Shown here: positions 1 to 9,097 of the stretch, one piece after another
Layout of the letters: the number at the start of each line of letters is the position of its first letter
Numbering within the stretch: position 1 is the stretch's first letter
From: Candidatus Pristimantibacillus lignocellulolyticus
GTDB taxonomy: Bacteria; Bacillota; Bacilli; Paenibacillales; Paenibacillaceae
DNA length: 64,000 nt
Direction: 5' to 3'
NCBI GenBank assembly: GCA_023639215.1
Contig: CP097899.1
Span: forward strand, 2,419,001-2,483,000
Notes under the pieces: generated by a model
The model's database searches: none
Told to the model about the DNA's origin: nothing
The model's input: the letters and a program-made list of their open reading frames with translations, nothing else
Position numbers and translations under genes: made by a program

Positions 1-7
1 TCGAAAA

Positions 8-280
8 ACAATGAAGAGAAAAGTAGATAAAAGTATGGACCTATACAGAGAGCTCCGGTTGCTGAAAAGGAGCAAGGTTTATTTATCGAAGCAAGCCTCT
101 GAGTTTCATATTGGATCCCAGTGTGGTGATAGTATGACGGTTACTTCCGTTAACAGGTTAGGGTATAGATTCTTGTACTTGAAAAGATTAATGTGGCGAC
201 ATATTAATGAACTGGGGTGGCACCGCGGATTACTAAAATCTCGTCCTCAAGATAAAATCTTGGGGGTGAGATTTTTTTTG
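8..280 (+). ncRNA. T-box riboswitch leader upstream of an MFS gene
   Basis: The hallmark T-box sequence GGGGTGGCACCGCGG lies at 214-228 and is followed at once by an intrinsic terminator. Upstream are typical stem I elements: an AATGAAGAGAAAAGTAGA-like 5' end at 9-26, an AGAGAGC bulge near 46-52, and a distal loop with CCGGTTGCTG. A candidate specifier segment is GAAGCAAGCCTCTGAG near 88-103, which would read GCA (Ala) if the triplet directly follows GAA; this choice is tentative. Uncharged tRNA pairing with the leader is expected to favour the antiterminator and allow transcription of the downstream gene at 324. No tRNA synthetase or biosynthetic gene is visible in that direction. Confidence 0.88.
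235..280 (+). terminator. T-box regulated intrinsic terminator
   Basis: The arms AAATCTC and GAGATTT enclose an inner stem (TCAAGAT with ATCTTGG) and are followed by a run of T. It lies directly after the T-box sequence, as expected for the competing terminator. Confidence 0.85.
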
Positions 281-323
281 TTTTTCTAATAAGTATTTTT
301 ATATTATGAAGGGGTGAAAGTAT

Positions 324-1574
324 ATGAAGGCAACTTTAAGTAAATGGAAATATCCTTCTATATTACTTTTTGGTATTGGTGTTTCTAATCTCGGTGAGTG
401 GATTTATTTTATAGCATTTAACTTAATCATTCTAGACATGACTGGGTCAGCATTTGCTGTGTCTATGTTATATGTAATAAGACCACTTGCGACGATTATG
501 ACGAATTTTTGGGCGGGGAGTGTTATTGATAGGTTTAATAAAAAAAAGATGATGGTACTATTAGATATATCCCGGGCTTCATTAATTGCAATATTACCAT
601 TACTAGACTCTGTATTATGGATTTATTTCTGGATTTTTATTATTAGTATGGGTAACTCTATTTTTGGAACGACCTCTATGACATACATAACGAAATTAAT
701 ACCACTTCATCTAAGAAAAAGGTTCAACTCACTACATAGTTTAGTATCTTCAAGTGCGTTTCTAATTGGTCCAGCAATAGCTGGTGTATTATTTATCATT
801 GGTTCCCCAACTATGGCTATTTTTGTTTATGCAATCGGATTATTTTTATCTGGTCTAATCACTTTGTTAATGCCCGATGTTGAGAAAAATGAAATCCTTA
901 CAACAGAGGACAATAAACTCACATTAAGAAAAATAAGACTAGATTGGAAAGCTGTAGGAAGCTTTAGTAGCAAAAATAAATATGTTATGCTGATATACTT
1001 TTTATTTACTTTTATCACAATAGTTTTAGCTAGCGGGGTAGACTCGTTAGAAGCAGCTTTCTCTAAGCAAGTCTTGAGTTTAACAGATAGCGATTATAGT
1101 TTTCTAGTCACTATAGCTGGAGCAGGAGCTATAGTAGGAGCCCTAATTAACTCTGTCATTGTAAAAAATATAAGTATTTCTTTGTTAATTGGTTTGGGTA
1201 CCGTTTTTATATCAGTTGGATACAGTATTTACGCATTTTCAAATACTTTTACAATGGCTGCAGCTGGATTTTTTATTCTTTCGTTTTTTAATGCCTATGC
1301 AAATACTGGGTTTCTTACTTTTTTTCAAAATAACATTCCAGTTCATATTATGGGGAGAGTAGGAAGTGTATATGGTCTAATTCAATCTATATTTGTCATA
1401 ATAATAACTATTTTAATGGGATTAGTAGCTGAAGTAGATATGATTCAAATGGTAGTTATAACAGTCGTATTACTCATGTTAGTCATTTCATTAATTCTTT
1501 TATTAGTTGCAGGTCTACCTTCTAAAAGAGAAGTTTTCAAATCCGAATTTGTAAATGAAAAATTTAATATCTAA
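324..1574 (+). CDS. MFS transporter (EntS/MFS_3-like efflux type)
   Basis: This is a 416-residue integral membrane protein with about 12 hydrophobic segments. After TM2 it has the MFS loop GSVIDRFNKKKMM (roughly residues 64-76), a variant of the Gx(3)DRxGRR motif A. The N-terminal half (GVSNLGEWIYFIAFNLI) resembles the EntS/macrolide-efflux-like MFS_3 group, so export of a small molecule is the likely role; the substrate cannot be read. The start is ATG after GAAGGGGTG. The gene is more AT-rich than its neighbours and sits alone behind a T-box leader, so its transcription is probably tied to tRNA charging. An amino-acid or peptide exporter would make sense of that, but this is inference. Confidence 0.85.
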   Translation: MKATLSKWKYPSILLFGIGVSNLGEWIYFIAFNLIILDMTGSAFAVSMLYVIRPLATIMTNFWAGSVIDRFNKKKMMVLLDISRASLIAILPLLDSVLWIYFWIFIISMGNSIFGTTSMTYITKLIPLHLRKRFNSLHSLVSSSAFLIGPAIAGVLFIIGSPTMAIFVYAIGLFLSGLITLLMPDVEKNEILTTEDNKLTLRKIRLDWKAVGSFSSKNKYVMLIYFLFTFITIVLASGVDSLEAAFSKQVLSLTDSDYSFLVTIAGAGAIVGALINSVIVKNISISLLIGLGTVFISVGYSIYAFSNTFTMAAAGFFILSFFNAYANTGFLTFFQNNIPVHIMGRVGSVYGLIQSIFVIIITILMGLVAEVDMIQMVVITVVLLMLVISLILLLVAGLPSKREVFKSEFVNEKFNI

Positions 1575-1644
1575 CCTTACGCTCGCTCGAAATAATTCAG
1601 CAATACTTTTTTCCAAGTCATATTGTAATTGTAGATGAACGAAA

Positions 1645-1693
1645 AGATGGATAGAAATTCAGATATAATCTGAAATCTCTATCCATCTTTTTT
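1645..1693 (+). terminator. Intrinsic terminator after the MFS gene
   Basis: The arms AGATGGATAGA and TCTATCCATCT enclose an inner stem and are followed by T6. The structure lies between convergent genes. Confidence 0.8.
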
Positions 1694-1722
1694 GCCTTAT
1701 GAAGGGGTTCTCAAAGAATTAT

Positions 1723-2169
1723 TTAATTTTCGATAATGATGTTTGCTAATTTAAGATTAACTGGGTTAGCAATGGTATCTCCAACTGGACATTTACTCTC
1801 CAAAAACTGTACAAATTCATCTACTTTTTCTTTCGGCGAATCAGTTTTAATTGTAAATGTATAACGAATATCAGAGTAGCCTGGTCTAACATCAGATTTA
1901 TTAAAGAAACCATCTAAATCAAGTTCGCCTTCAACGTCCACTTTGAAATCGTCTAGTTTCACACCAAACTTAGGAGCATAAACTCTAGCAACAATAGCTT
2001 GGCAAGCTCCTAGTGAAGCAAGTAATGCTTCAACTGGATTCATACCAGTATCTGTTCCGCCTAGACTCTTTGGTTCGTCAATTGTAAGTTCGAATTGTCT
2101 AGAAGTAGTTTTAACTTTGACCCCATCTTGTAAATGAGCAGTCGCTTTAAATGTAGTAACAGCAGCCAT
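1723..2169 (-). CDS. OsmC/Ohr-family redox protein
   Basis: 148 residues. It has the OsmC-family pattern: an N-terminal beta region, then GMNPVEALLASLGACQA with the first conserved Cys, and ESKCPVGDT with the second. These two Cys form the peroxidatic and resolving pair in the family. It is closer to the general OsmC-like (YhfA-like) subgroup than to classical Ohr. The role would be thiol-dependent reduction of organic hydroperoxides in the cytoplasm. An upstream in-frame start exists, but the ATG beginning MAAVTTFK follows AAAGGAG at good spacing and is preferred. The gene stands alone and converges with the MFS gene. Confidence 0.88.
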   Translation of the reverse strand: MAAVTTFKATAHLQDGVKVKTTSRQFELTIDEPKSLGGTDTGMNPVEALLASLGACQAIVARVYAPKFGVKLDDFKVDVEGELDLDGFFNKSDVRPGYSDIRYTFTIKTDSPKEKVDEFVQFLESKCPVGDTIANPVNLKLANIIIEN

Positions 2170-2300
2170 TATAAAATCTCCTTTGAGGGAGTAGTTGAGG
2201 ATCGATTCCACATCTAATCCATACTAATCCACTGTGTTTTATAAGTATTATATTTTTTAATATAAATTATGTCAATTTATTTATGATTTACTAGTTACGT

Positions 2301-2342
2301 AAAAGAGCTTACTTGGTAAACACCCAAGTAAGCTCTTTACTG
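2301..2342 (-). terminator. Intrinsic terminator of the GH87-type gene
   Basis: Inverted repeat AAAGAGCTTACTTGG with CCAAGTAAGCTCTTT. It is followed by T residues when read on the minus strand. Confidence 0.8.
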
Positions 2343-2356
2343 TTAATAAACTATAA

Positions 2357-5300
2357 TTACCAGTTGTTCCCTGATACTTTTGTCACTGTGAAGTTTGGAC
2401 TTCCACTTTGTCCGTAAATAGGAGCAACGCCTGGGTTGTTAATCTTCACATTTGTAAAGCTTGCTCCGCCGATAACTGGTCCTTGACCTTGTTCTGCTCT
2501 GACAACAAGTTTAATACCATAACGAGTTGGATTATTAATATTTACGTTCTCTACACGAACGTTTTGCATAGCAAGATTTTCAGGAGATTTCGTTTGGAAC
2601 ATTAAGCCATAGTATACAGGATCATTGATGTCGACATTTTTCACTAAAATGTTTTTGAAGGTTCTATCTCCACCAAAGAACCAGATTGCTCCAAAGTTTT
2701 GATATTCATTAATTTTGTCATCTGCACCGACACTAGTCCAGAAATCTCCGCCTGTGCGATCTAATGTAACTCCGTCGATTACAGTATCTTTATCGCCAAA
2801 ACCTAATGTGTTGTAACCGAAGCTCAAGCTACTAATTGTCATTCCAGGGTATGTTAATGTATCAGCACCATAAAGGTTTTGATAAAGATTGTCTGAGCCA
2901 CCATATACGGCGAAAGCTGCTGCACGTCTTACGTTAGTCGCCGTAAGATTGATGTACTTATTACCTACATTGTAGGACCCACCAGAATCAATAGCGCTGA
3001 ATAAAGCGAAAGCATCATCTCCAGCACCTCTAGAATAGTTGTTATCAATAACGTTGTAAGATGAACCATTTGTCATATTAATTCCATCAGCGAACGTGTT
3101 CTTAATACGGTTGTCTTTGAATGTATTGTAGGATGAGTTGACCCCCCAATATAAGCAAACAAAATGCTCTACCCAAACGTTTTGAACCGTTACATTTTGC
3201 ATGCCATTACCATCAATAAATTTACCAGGTCCATCTGTTCTGTAAATATAGTTACCCCATGCAGATAAATCTTTAATCGTTGAACCATTAGCAGTGGCAC
3301 CAATATTAAAGCCTACATCTGTATTCGATTGGTTTTGTGGTGCGACTAATTTGGTATGCCAAGGTCCTGCACCGATGATCTCGGTTGCACGCCCATATAA
3401 AAAGATTTTGCTATTAATCGTCCACTCACCGGCAGGGATAAAGATACCTTTTTTCGTAGTATCTTGTCTGAATTCATTGAGTGCTTGCTCAATGGATTTT
3501 GTAGCGGAAACTTGAACATATTTACTTGGATCTGGGTTAGATGCTGGAGGAGCGACATTTTCAGTTTCAATCATATCTACATAGATTGAAGATACATCTC
3601 CTACATCTTTTTGAATTTTGATTTTTGTTCCTGCTGGATATACTTGATCAAGTAATAATTGTGAATCTTCATAGAGCCAGTATGCTGTTAAGCCTGCTCC
3701 AGGACTATTGTCATATCCTAATCTACCAAGTGTACTTGGTGTCGCATAAACGTAAGAAAATTTAGAAGTTACGTTGAAATCACCTCTATTTACACCATCA
3801 GCATAAATACTAACCGTTCCGGTCGTATTCTCAGCAACAGCGTTACGAAGAACGAAGGCATTAGCAGGAGAAGTGAGCGTAAACTCTACATATTCACCTG
3901 TCGCATCAAGAAGCACAGCGGAACGTCCTGAAGCCTCACCAGCAAAGTCACCAGGTTTGAAATTAGGAGTTAACAGCGTACCGTTTGTAGTATTAGAGAG
4001 TGATTCTGCTTCGATAATAGTAAACGGCATATTAGCTCCACGACCTGAATATAGACTGGACGTACTTGTATTGTTTGCTTGTTTAATACTTACTTCGTTA
4101 GCATCAGCTGCCACGGTAGCTGTTACTGAGTAACTACCATTGATAGCTGTCCAAGTTCCCATATTGACATTAACAGATTGACCTGCTGCTAGTACGCCAT
4201 TATAAGATTCGGTAAACGTTTTGATCGTTGTACCAGCAGTATCTTTAAGAAGTAAAGTGACGGCGTGAGCTCCACTTGCGGAAGGGCTATTTCCTTGGTT
4301 TTTGAGGTTTACTGTAAATGTTACGGTGTTGCCTGCACTTGGATTACTTGGATTCCATGTCGTTGTTGTAATCAAATCAGAACTAAGAACGGGAGTGACA
4401 GTCAAAGAAGTGGGATTAGTATAACTGTTGTTATTTTTATTCTGTTCAGTAAATACGTTACTTTCATTAACTTTGGCGATAGCAACATATGATCCTGCAT
4501 TTCTCTTTCCTATGTTTAGCGAAACAGTTGTTGAAGCAGCAGCATTTAATCCAGTTACTGGAGCAGATCCAACAAGCTCATTACCAAGATAGAAATTGAC
4601 TGTGCTAGCAGGGGAGTTAACGTTTCCGATATTTTGAACAGTTGCATTTAATATAATGTTATCTGTTTCAATAGCAGTTGTAGGTGTCCAAGTTAATGCT
4701 GTAATTGTAAGGTCCGGGTTCGGCGCTGGTGTTCCGTATATTTCGAACTCAGCCACTTGTCCTGCAGGAGCACCTGTGTTGCTTGTAATGTTCAGTCGAA
4801 CTTCTTTCGCAGTAGCTACAACTGGAATTGTTACGGAGTTACCTGTTGCAGGGTTAAACGTATAGGATTGTGCGGAAAGCAAGTTAGTAAAGGCTGCTGA
4901 GTTTTGTGTGTTGCCTAGTACTTGAATAGTCTGGGAGCGAGTTGCCCATTCACTAGCAGCATTTAACTTCACAACAATGGATGTAATATTGTGGTTGGCA
5001 CCAAGATCAACAGTTAACTGACTAGGATTACTCCCACCTTCCCAGTATGTTGATGTACTGCCATCGTTGCCGTTCGTAGCTGTAAAAATATGAACAGATG
5101 AGCTAGATGTAATTGATTTACCAAGAGCTAAGTTGGAACCAGTTGGAGGTGTAGGTGTAGGTGTAGGTGTTGGTGTAAGTGTGGGTGTAGGTGTTGGTGT
5201 AGGTGTTGGTGTTGGGGTTGGAGTTGGAGTAGGTGTTGTAGTCGGTGTAGAAGTATAGATCTCAAATTCGGAAAGTTGTGCAGCTGGCCAACCTGTGTTT

Positions 5301-5779
5301 GCCGTTATATTAAGTCGTACGAAACGTGTGTTAGTTGCTGAAAAGTCGATTGTAACTGTATTGTTATTTATGGAAGGATTGAACGTATAGGAAGCAGAAT
5401 TCACAATGTTAAAATATGTGGAACCATTGTTGCTACCTTGTACCGCCAATGTTTGTGTGCGTGTTTCCCAACCCGTCGCTGGTAGCTTCAGTACAATTTG
5501 ATCGATACTGTTGCTACTACCTAGATCGATTTGTACCCACTGTGGAAAGGTATTGTTTGTACTTTCCCAATATGTGCTTTGACTATTGTCGTTGACATTT
5601 CCCGCCCCATATACATCGGCAAATCCGCTAGCTGTAACACTTTTTTCAAGTGCTAGATTAGCTCCTCCAGCAGCTGAGGATGAGGAAGGATACAGTGTGA
5701 TTTGTGATAACAATACAACTAATGATAGAAACAAGATGACATACGGATTTCTTTTTTTTAATTCCCTCATTGAGAACAT
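2357..5779 (-). CDS. Secreted alpha-1,3-glucanase/mycodextranase, GH87 type, with two discoidin domains
   Basis: 1140 residues. A signal peptide (KKRNPY, a hydrophobic core, then SSSSAAGG) is followed by a discoidin/F5-8C domain (about 35-180), a Pro-Thr linker encoded by a hexamer repeat near 5150-5240, a second discoidin domain (about 213-350), two CARDB-type beta domains (about 358-580), a CBM6/35-like region (about 590-735), and a right-handed beta-helix catalytic region to the end. In the helix, ADGIN and GDDAF place Asp898 and Asp921-Asp922. The 23/24-residue spacing is the one I recall for the catalytic Asp triad of characterised GH87 alpha-1,3-glucanases, and the domain set also resembles Paenibacillus/Bacillus members. 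It would act outside the cell on fungal wall or dental-type alpha-1,3-glucan. The start chosen (MFSMREL) follows AGGAGG; an upstream in-frame ATG has no such site. Confidence 0.85.
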   Translation of the reverse strand: MFSMRELKKRNPYVILFLSLVVLLSQITLYPSSSSAAGGANLALEKSVTASGFADVYGAGNVNDNSQSTYWESTNNTFPQWVQIDLGSSNSIDQIVLKLPATGWETRTQTLAVQGSNNGSTYFNIVNSASYTFNPSINNNTVTIDFSATNTRFVRLNITANTGWPAAQLSEFEIYTSTPTTTPTPTPTPTPTPTPTPTPTLTPTPTPTPTPPTGSNLALGKSITSSSSVHIFTATNGNDGSTSTYWEGGSNPSQLTVDLGANHNITSIVVKLNAASEWATRSQTIQVLGNTQNSAAFTNLLSAQSYTFNPATGNSVTIPVVATAKEVRLNITSNTGAPAGQVAEFEIYGTPAPNPDLTITALTWTPTTAIETDNIILNATVQNIGNVNSPASTVNFYLGNELVGSAPVTGLNAAASTTVSLNIGKRNAGSYVAIAKVNESNVFTEQNKNNNSYTNPTSLTVTPVLSSDLITTTTWNPSNPSAGNTVTFTVNLKNQGNSPSASGAHAVTLLLKDTAGTTIKTFTESYNGVLAAGQSVNVNMGTWTAINGSYSVTATVAADANEVSIKQANNTSTSSLYSGRGANMPFTIIEAESLSNTTNGTLLTPNFKPGDFAGEASGRSAVLLDATGEYVEFTLTSPANAFVLRNAVAENTTGTVSIYADGVNRGDFNVTSKFSYVYATPSTLGRLGYDNSPGAGLTAYWLYEDSQLLLDQVYPAGTKIKIQKDVGDVSSIYVDMIETENVAPPASNPDPSKYVQVSATKSIEQALNEFRQDTTKKGIFIPAGEWTINSKIFLYGRATEIIGAGPWHTKLVAPQNQSNTDVGFNIGATANGSTIKDLSAWGNYIYRTDGPGKFIDGNGMQNVTVQNVWVEHFVCLYWGVNSSYNTFKDNRIKNTFADGINMTNGSSYNVIDNNYSRGAGDDAFALFSAIDSGGSYNVGNKYINLTATNVRRAAAFAVYGGSDNLYQNLYGADTLTYPGMTISSLSFGYNTLGFGDKDTVIDGVTLDRTGGDFWTSVGADDKINEYQNFGAIWFFGGDRTFKNILVKNVDINDPVYYGLMFQTKSPENLAMQNVRVENVNINNPTRYGIKLVVRAEQGQGPVIGGASFTNVKINNPGVAPIYGQSGSPNFTVTKVSGNNW

Positions 5780-6151
5780 AAAAAACCTCCTAGTCAGATA
5801 GTCTAACACTCGTTAATGCGCTTTCATATTGTGCATTGACATTATTCTATCCGTTATCCACCTCCTTAATTAAACGGTGTCTCTAATTCTACCAATCTCT
5901 TACTGATATAACTTCCCAGTAAGGTAAAATATTGGAATAGAATTATGATTCTAGCATAAATCAGTTTAACTACTTACTGAAGATGTATTACTACGATTAT
6001 CGTGTGTAATATTATTGTATCGGACGTAGAGATTAAGCTATTTAGACAATTAGATAATGTAGTATTTAGAATATCATTGAACTTTCCCAACATTTCTTTT
6101 AAATGGTAATATTAATTTGATAGATGATAGTTAAAGGAGATGTAGATTACT
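5780..6151. other. Divergent promoter region between the GH87-type gene and the pentapeptide gene
   Basis: This 372-bp AT-rich intergenic region must carry both promoters. It contains a cre-like palindrome at 5813-5826 close to the glucanase start. Apart from that and the ribosome binding sites at its edges, I see no gene or clear structure. Confidence 0.5.
5813..5826 (-). promoter_or_regulatory. cre-like catabolite repression site
   Basis: Read on the minus strand the sequence is TGAAAGCGCATTAA, close to the CcpA cre consensus TGWNANCGNTNWCA. It lies about 35 bp upstream of the glucanase start codon, so CcpA binding there would repress the gene when preferred sugars are present. Confidence 0.5.
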
Positions 6152-7003
6152 GTGACTCAGCAATTACTTATTAACGGTAACCATCAAAATCAATATCTTG
6201 CAGATTGCCAACAATGTTTCGGTTTATGCTGTGTAGCGTTACCTTATGCAAAGTCAGCTGATTTTGCTTTTAATAAAGATAGTGGGTCACCATGTCATAA
6301 TCTTCAAGCGGATTATCGCTGTGGAATCCATCAAAAGCTAAGAAGTAGTGGCTTACGAGGATGTACAGTTTATGAATGCTTTGGGGCAGGTCAGAAGGTT
6401 TCTCGAGAAACGTATAGCGGGAAAAGTTGGCGAGATAATCCAGAGTTAGCGAAGGAAATGTTCGATGTATTACCTATTATGCAACAGCTACATGAAATGC
6501 TGTATTACTTAACAGAGGCGCTTAGCTTAGAAGATGCTAAGCCTATTTATCAACAAATACAAATGGCTATAGATGAAATACAGCAACTTACAGATCTTAA
6601 TACGACTTCACTCTTAGCACTTCATGTACCAACTCATAGAGCATTTGTGAATGACTTACTACTGCAAACAAGCGAATTGGTACGAGGCAAAGTTAAAGTC
6701 AGCACTCAAAATAATAAACATAGTAAAAGTATTAAAGGTAGAGATTGTATTGGTGGAAAGTTAAGAGGAGCTAATCTTAAAGGTAGCAATTTGCGAGGAG
6801 TACTATTTATTGCGGCTGATCTTAGAGACTCCGATCTGAGAAAAACCGATATGATAGGTGCAGACTTTAGAGACGCAGATCTAAGTGGGGCAAATCTTAT
6901 TGGTAGTATCTTTCTTACGCAAGCACAAATTAATTCCGCAAAAGGTGATCGTAAAACTCGATTACCATCCGCTCTAACACTTCCAGCTCATTGGTTAAAT
7001 TAA
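6152..7003 (+). CDS. YkgJ-like Cys-cluster plus pentapeptide-repeat protein
   Basis: 283 residues, GTG start after AAAGGAG. Residues about 19-75 contain a Cys cluster (CQQCFGLCC, then SPC, YRCGIH, RGC and ECFGAGQ) resembling the YkgJ/UPF0153 metal-chelating motif, so zinc or iron binding is likely. A helical middle part follows. The C-terminal third (about 200-262) has repeats of the form A(D/N)LxxxxL (RGANLKGSNLRG, AADLRDSDLR, GADFRDADLSGANL), which would form a right-handed quadrilateral beta-helix. The same N-terminal cluster fused to pentapeptide repeats occurs in actinobacterial proteins that I recognise by pattern. The biochemical role is unknown. The gene is monocistronic by position. 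Confidence 0.8.
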   Translation: MTQQLLINGNHQNQYLADCQQCFGLCCVALPYAKSADFAFNKDSGSPCHNLQADYRCGIHQKLRSSGLRGCTVYECFGAGQKVSRETYSGKSWRDNPELAKEMFDVLPIMQQLHEMLYYLTEALSLEDAKPIYQQIQMAIDEIQQLTDLNTTSLLALHVPTHRAFVNDLLLQTSELVRGKVKVSTQNNKHSKSIKGRDCIGGKLRGANLKGSNLRGVLFIAADLRDSDLRKTDMIGADFRDADLSGANLIGSIFLTQAQINSAKGDRKTRLPSALTLPAHWLN

Positions 7004-7128
7004 TTCTGCTTTTTGATAATCCAAGGATGAATGATAGGTGATGTAGGTTGTCTTGGTAGCGTATACATGGTAACTTAAGAAAGAACGAAAGCAAACTATG
7101 ATTGAGAAAATACTTTGGAGGTGGACAG

Positions 7129-8142
7129 ATGAAAGCACTATTTATTGGAGGAACAGGAACGATCAGCTCCGCAATTACTAGCCAATTATTAGAACAAGGA
7201 CATGAGTTATATTTACTAAATCGAGGTAACCGTAATAATGCTTTACCAGCAGGTGTTAAAGTTATTCAAGCAGACATTAATAATGAAGAGCAAGTATCAA
7301 AGCTAATTGAGCATTTAGAGTTTGATGTTGTTGCTGATTTTATAGCATTTGAACCAACGCAATTGGAAAGAGATTATCGCTTGTTTAACGGTAAGACAAA
7401 GCAGTTTATTTTTATTAGCTCAGCGTCTGCTTATCAGACCCCACTATCTGATTATAGAATTACTGAGGGCACACCTTTATCGAATCCTTACTGGGAATAC
7501 TCGCGTAATAAGATCGCTTGTGAAGAGTATTTGATCAAGCAGTATAGAGACAATGGCTTCCCAATTACCATTATTAGACCAAGTCATACATACGACGAAA
7601 GATCGATTCCACTAGGTGTGCATGGTAGAAGAGGATCATGGCAAGTTGCTAGGCGTATGCTAGAAAACAAACCAGTAATTATTCATGGTGATGGTACTTC
7701 ATTATGGACAATGACACATAATAGAGATTTTGCTAAAGGTTTTATTGGGTTAATGGGTAATATTCATGCCATTGGTGAAGCAGTGCATATTACTTCAGAC
7801 GAAACGGTCACATGGAATCAAATCTATGAGATCATTGCGGATGCGCTTGGAGTTAAGCTAAATAGCGTTCACGTTTCATCACATTTTTTGGCGGCATGCG
7901 ATGATGAATTTACTGGTGGATTACTAGGTGATAAGGCCAATTCCGTCGTATTTGATAATTCTAAGCTAAAAAGACTTGTACCGGAATTCGTTGCTACCAC
8001 TCGCTTAGATCAAGGGATTAAGCAAACGATTGAATATATACTAGCTCATCCTGAACATCAGACGGATGATCCTGAATTCGATAACTGGTGCGATAAAGTT
8101 ATTGGCGCTGTGAATGTTGCGATTGAGTCGGTCAAAAACTAG
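7129..8142 (+). CDS. NAD-dependent epimerase/dehydratase (extended/atypical SDR)
   Basis: 337 residues. It begins with the Rossmann dinucleotide motif GGTGTISS at residues 7-14 and has the SDR active-site pattern YxxxK as YSRNK (in YWEYSRNKIACEEYL). Overall it resembles the atypical SDR group that includes chloroplast RNA-binding-like proteins and bacterial epimerases. The substrate cannot be assigned. The start MKALFIGG is chosen because GGAGGTGG lies 5 nt upstream; a TTG nine codons earlier is in frame but poorly placed. Confidence 0.85.
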   Translation: MKALFIGGTGTISSAITSQLLEQGHELYLLNRGNRNNALPAGVKVIQADINNEEQVSKLIEHLEFDVVADFIAFEPTQLERDYRLFNGKTKQFIFISSASAYQTPLSDYRITEGTPLSNPYWEYSRNKIACEEYLIKQYRDNGFPITIIRPSHTYDERSIPLGVHGRRGSWQVARRMLENKPVIIHGDGTSLWTMTHNRDFAKGFIGLMGNIHAIGEAVHITSDETVTWNQIYEIIADALGVKLNSVHVSSHFLAACDDEFTGGLLGDKANSVVFDNSKLKRLVPEFVATTRLDQGIKQTIEYILAHPEHQTDDPEFDNWCDKVIGAVNVAIESVKN

Positions 8143-8163
8143 CTAGATCATATAGATATCGGA

Positions 8164-8191
8164 AAGTGTGCTGAATGCAGCACACTTTTTT
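8164..8191 (+). terminator. Intrinsic terminator after the SDR gene
   Basis: Inverted repeat AAGTGTGCTG with CAGCACACTT, a short loop, and T6. Confidence 0.85.
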
Positions 8192-8451
8192 ATTGGAGAA
8201 ATATTGTATTGTAGCAGAATATTAGATTTTGAAGTCAATTAGTCTACTACAGTCAGTATTTTTATACTAAATTATGTCTATTATGATTAATAATTGATAT
8301 GCCAAAACTTCAAAGATATTGGCGAATGAAAGGTTTTTCGGGCAGAGCTTCAACAAGTATGAGAAGATTAGCTTGGTTCGTGTTATAATAGAAAGCACTA
8401 GTATGTAATTCATCATTATGCCATAGCGGCGATGATTAAGGAGATTGAATT
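8192..8451. other. Intergenic region upstream of the HEAT protein gene
   Basis: With the terminator before it, this makes a gene-free stretch of just over 300 bp. A plausible -10-like TGTTATAAT lies near 8381-8389. I see no other gene, repeat or RNA structure. Confidence 0.4.
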
Positions 8452-8907
8452 TTGAATAATAAAAATTATGAAGCAGTTAGTGAGCTTCCGGAAAATTTTG
8501 AAGAGCTTAAGAAAGCAGTTAATCGTACAGCAAACTGGAAAGAACGTTTGAATGCTGTTAATGAATTGGCTGGATGGAACTCTGATGAGACAATTAAAGT
8601 CTTACAACATGTTATGACGGGCGATCAAGTATCTCAAGTTCGTGAAGCTGCATTCCGCACGCTTAAGAAAATGGGCGAAGAAGTACAAATGCCAGCGAAA
8701 AATAAAGGCGAGCTATTCAAAAATCTTCGCAAGATTTTGCTAAGAATTAAAAAGAGTTTACCTGATGGTCATACTTTCGAAGAGTTTAAAGAAAAGCTAC
8801 AAAAGACTCGCGTAGATATTTATGACACTTACGAAGGTGATAAAGGCGATGGCTTTGACGCTTGGCTTAAAGATATGTGGGAAACAACGACTAGCAAAAG
8901 AAAGTAG
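8452..8907 (+). CDS. HEAT-repeat-like small helical protein
   Basis: 151 residues, TTG start after AAGGAG. The N-terminal half (WKERLNAVNELAGW, then TIKVLQHVM, then VREAAFRTLKKMG) reads as two HEAT-type helical pairs. The C-terminal half is charged and helical (KNLRKILLRIKKSLPDG, EEFKEKLQKTR). There is no signal peptide or membrane segment. The family mediates protein-protein contacts; the specific function is unknown. The gene is flanked by its own terminator and is probably monocistronic. Confidence 0.75.
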   Translation: MNNKNYEAVSELPENFEELKKAVNRTANWKERLNAVNELAGWNSDETIKVLQHVMTGDQVSQVREAAFRTLKKMGEEVQMPAKNKGELFKNLRKILLRIKKSLPDGHTFEEFKEKLQKTRVDIYDTYEGDKGDGFDAWLKDMWETTTSKRK

Positions 8908-8934
8908 TCGTTCAAAGTATATGTAATGTATAGA

Positions 8935-8968
8935 AGAGGGGCATAGATGATATCTGTGCTCCTTTTTT
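8935..8968 (+). terminator. Intrinsic terminator after the HEAT gene
   Basis: GGGGCATAGAT pairs with ATCTGTGCTCC (one G-T pair) and is followed by T6. Confidence 0.8.
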
Positions 8969-9097
8969 GTGTGGTAATCTTAGTATAATCTCTTCTTGAA
9001 TTTTCCATTTTTATGTATAATTGAGAAAGTGATGAGCAAGCTAATTTATTAATTTACAATGAATACGGGGTGTTACTTCTTAATAGGAGGTTATTTC

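Noticed and set aside
11..289. Open reading frame of 92 codons at the window start
   Set aside because: It lies entirely inside the T-box leader and its terminator and ends in a poly-Phe stretch encoded by the T run. It is RNA structure, not a gene.
5145..5243. Independent microsatellite in the glucanase region
   Set aside because: The hexamer repeat is in frame and encodes the Pro-Thr linker of the glucanase, so it is part of that gene.
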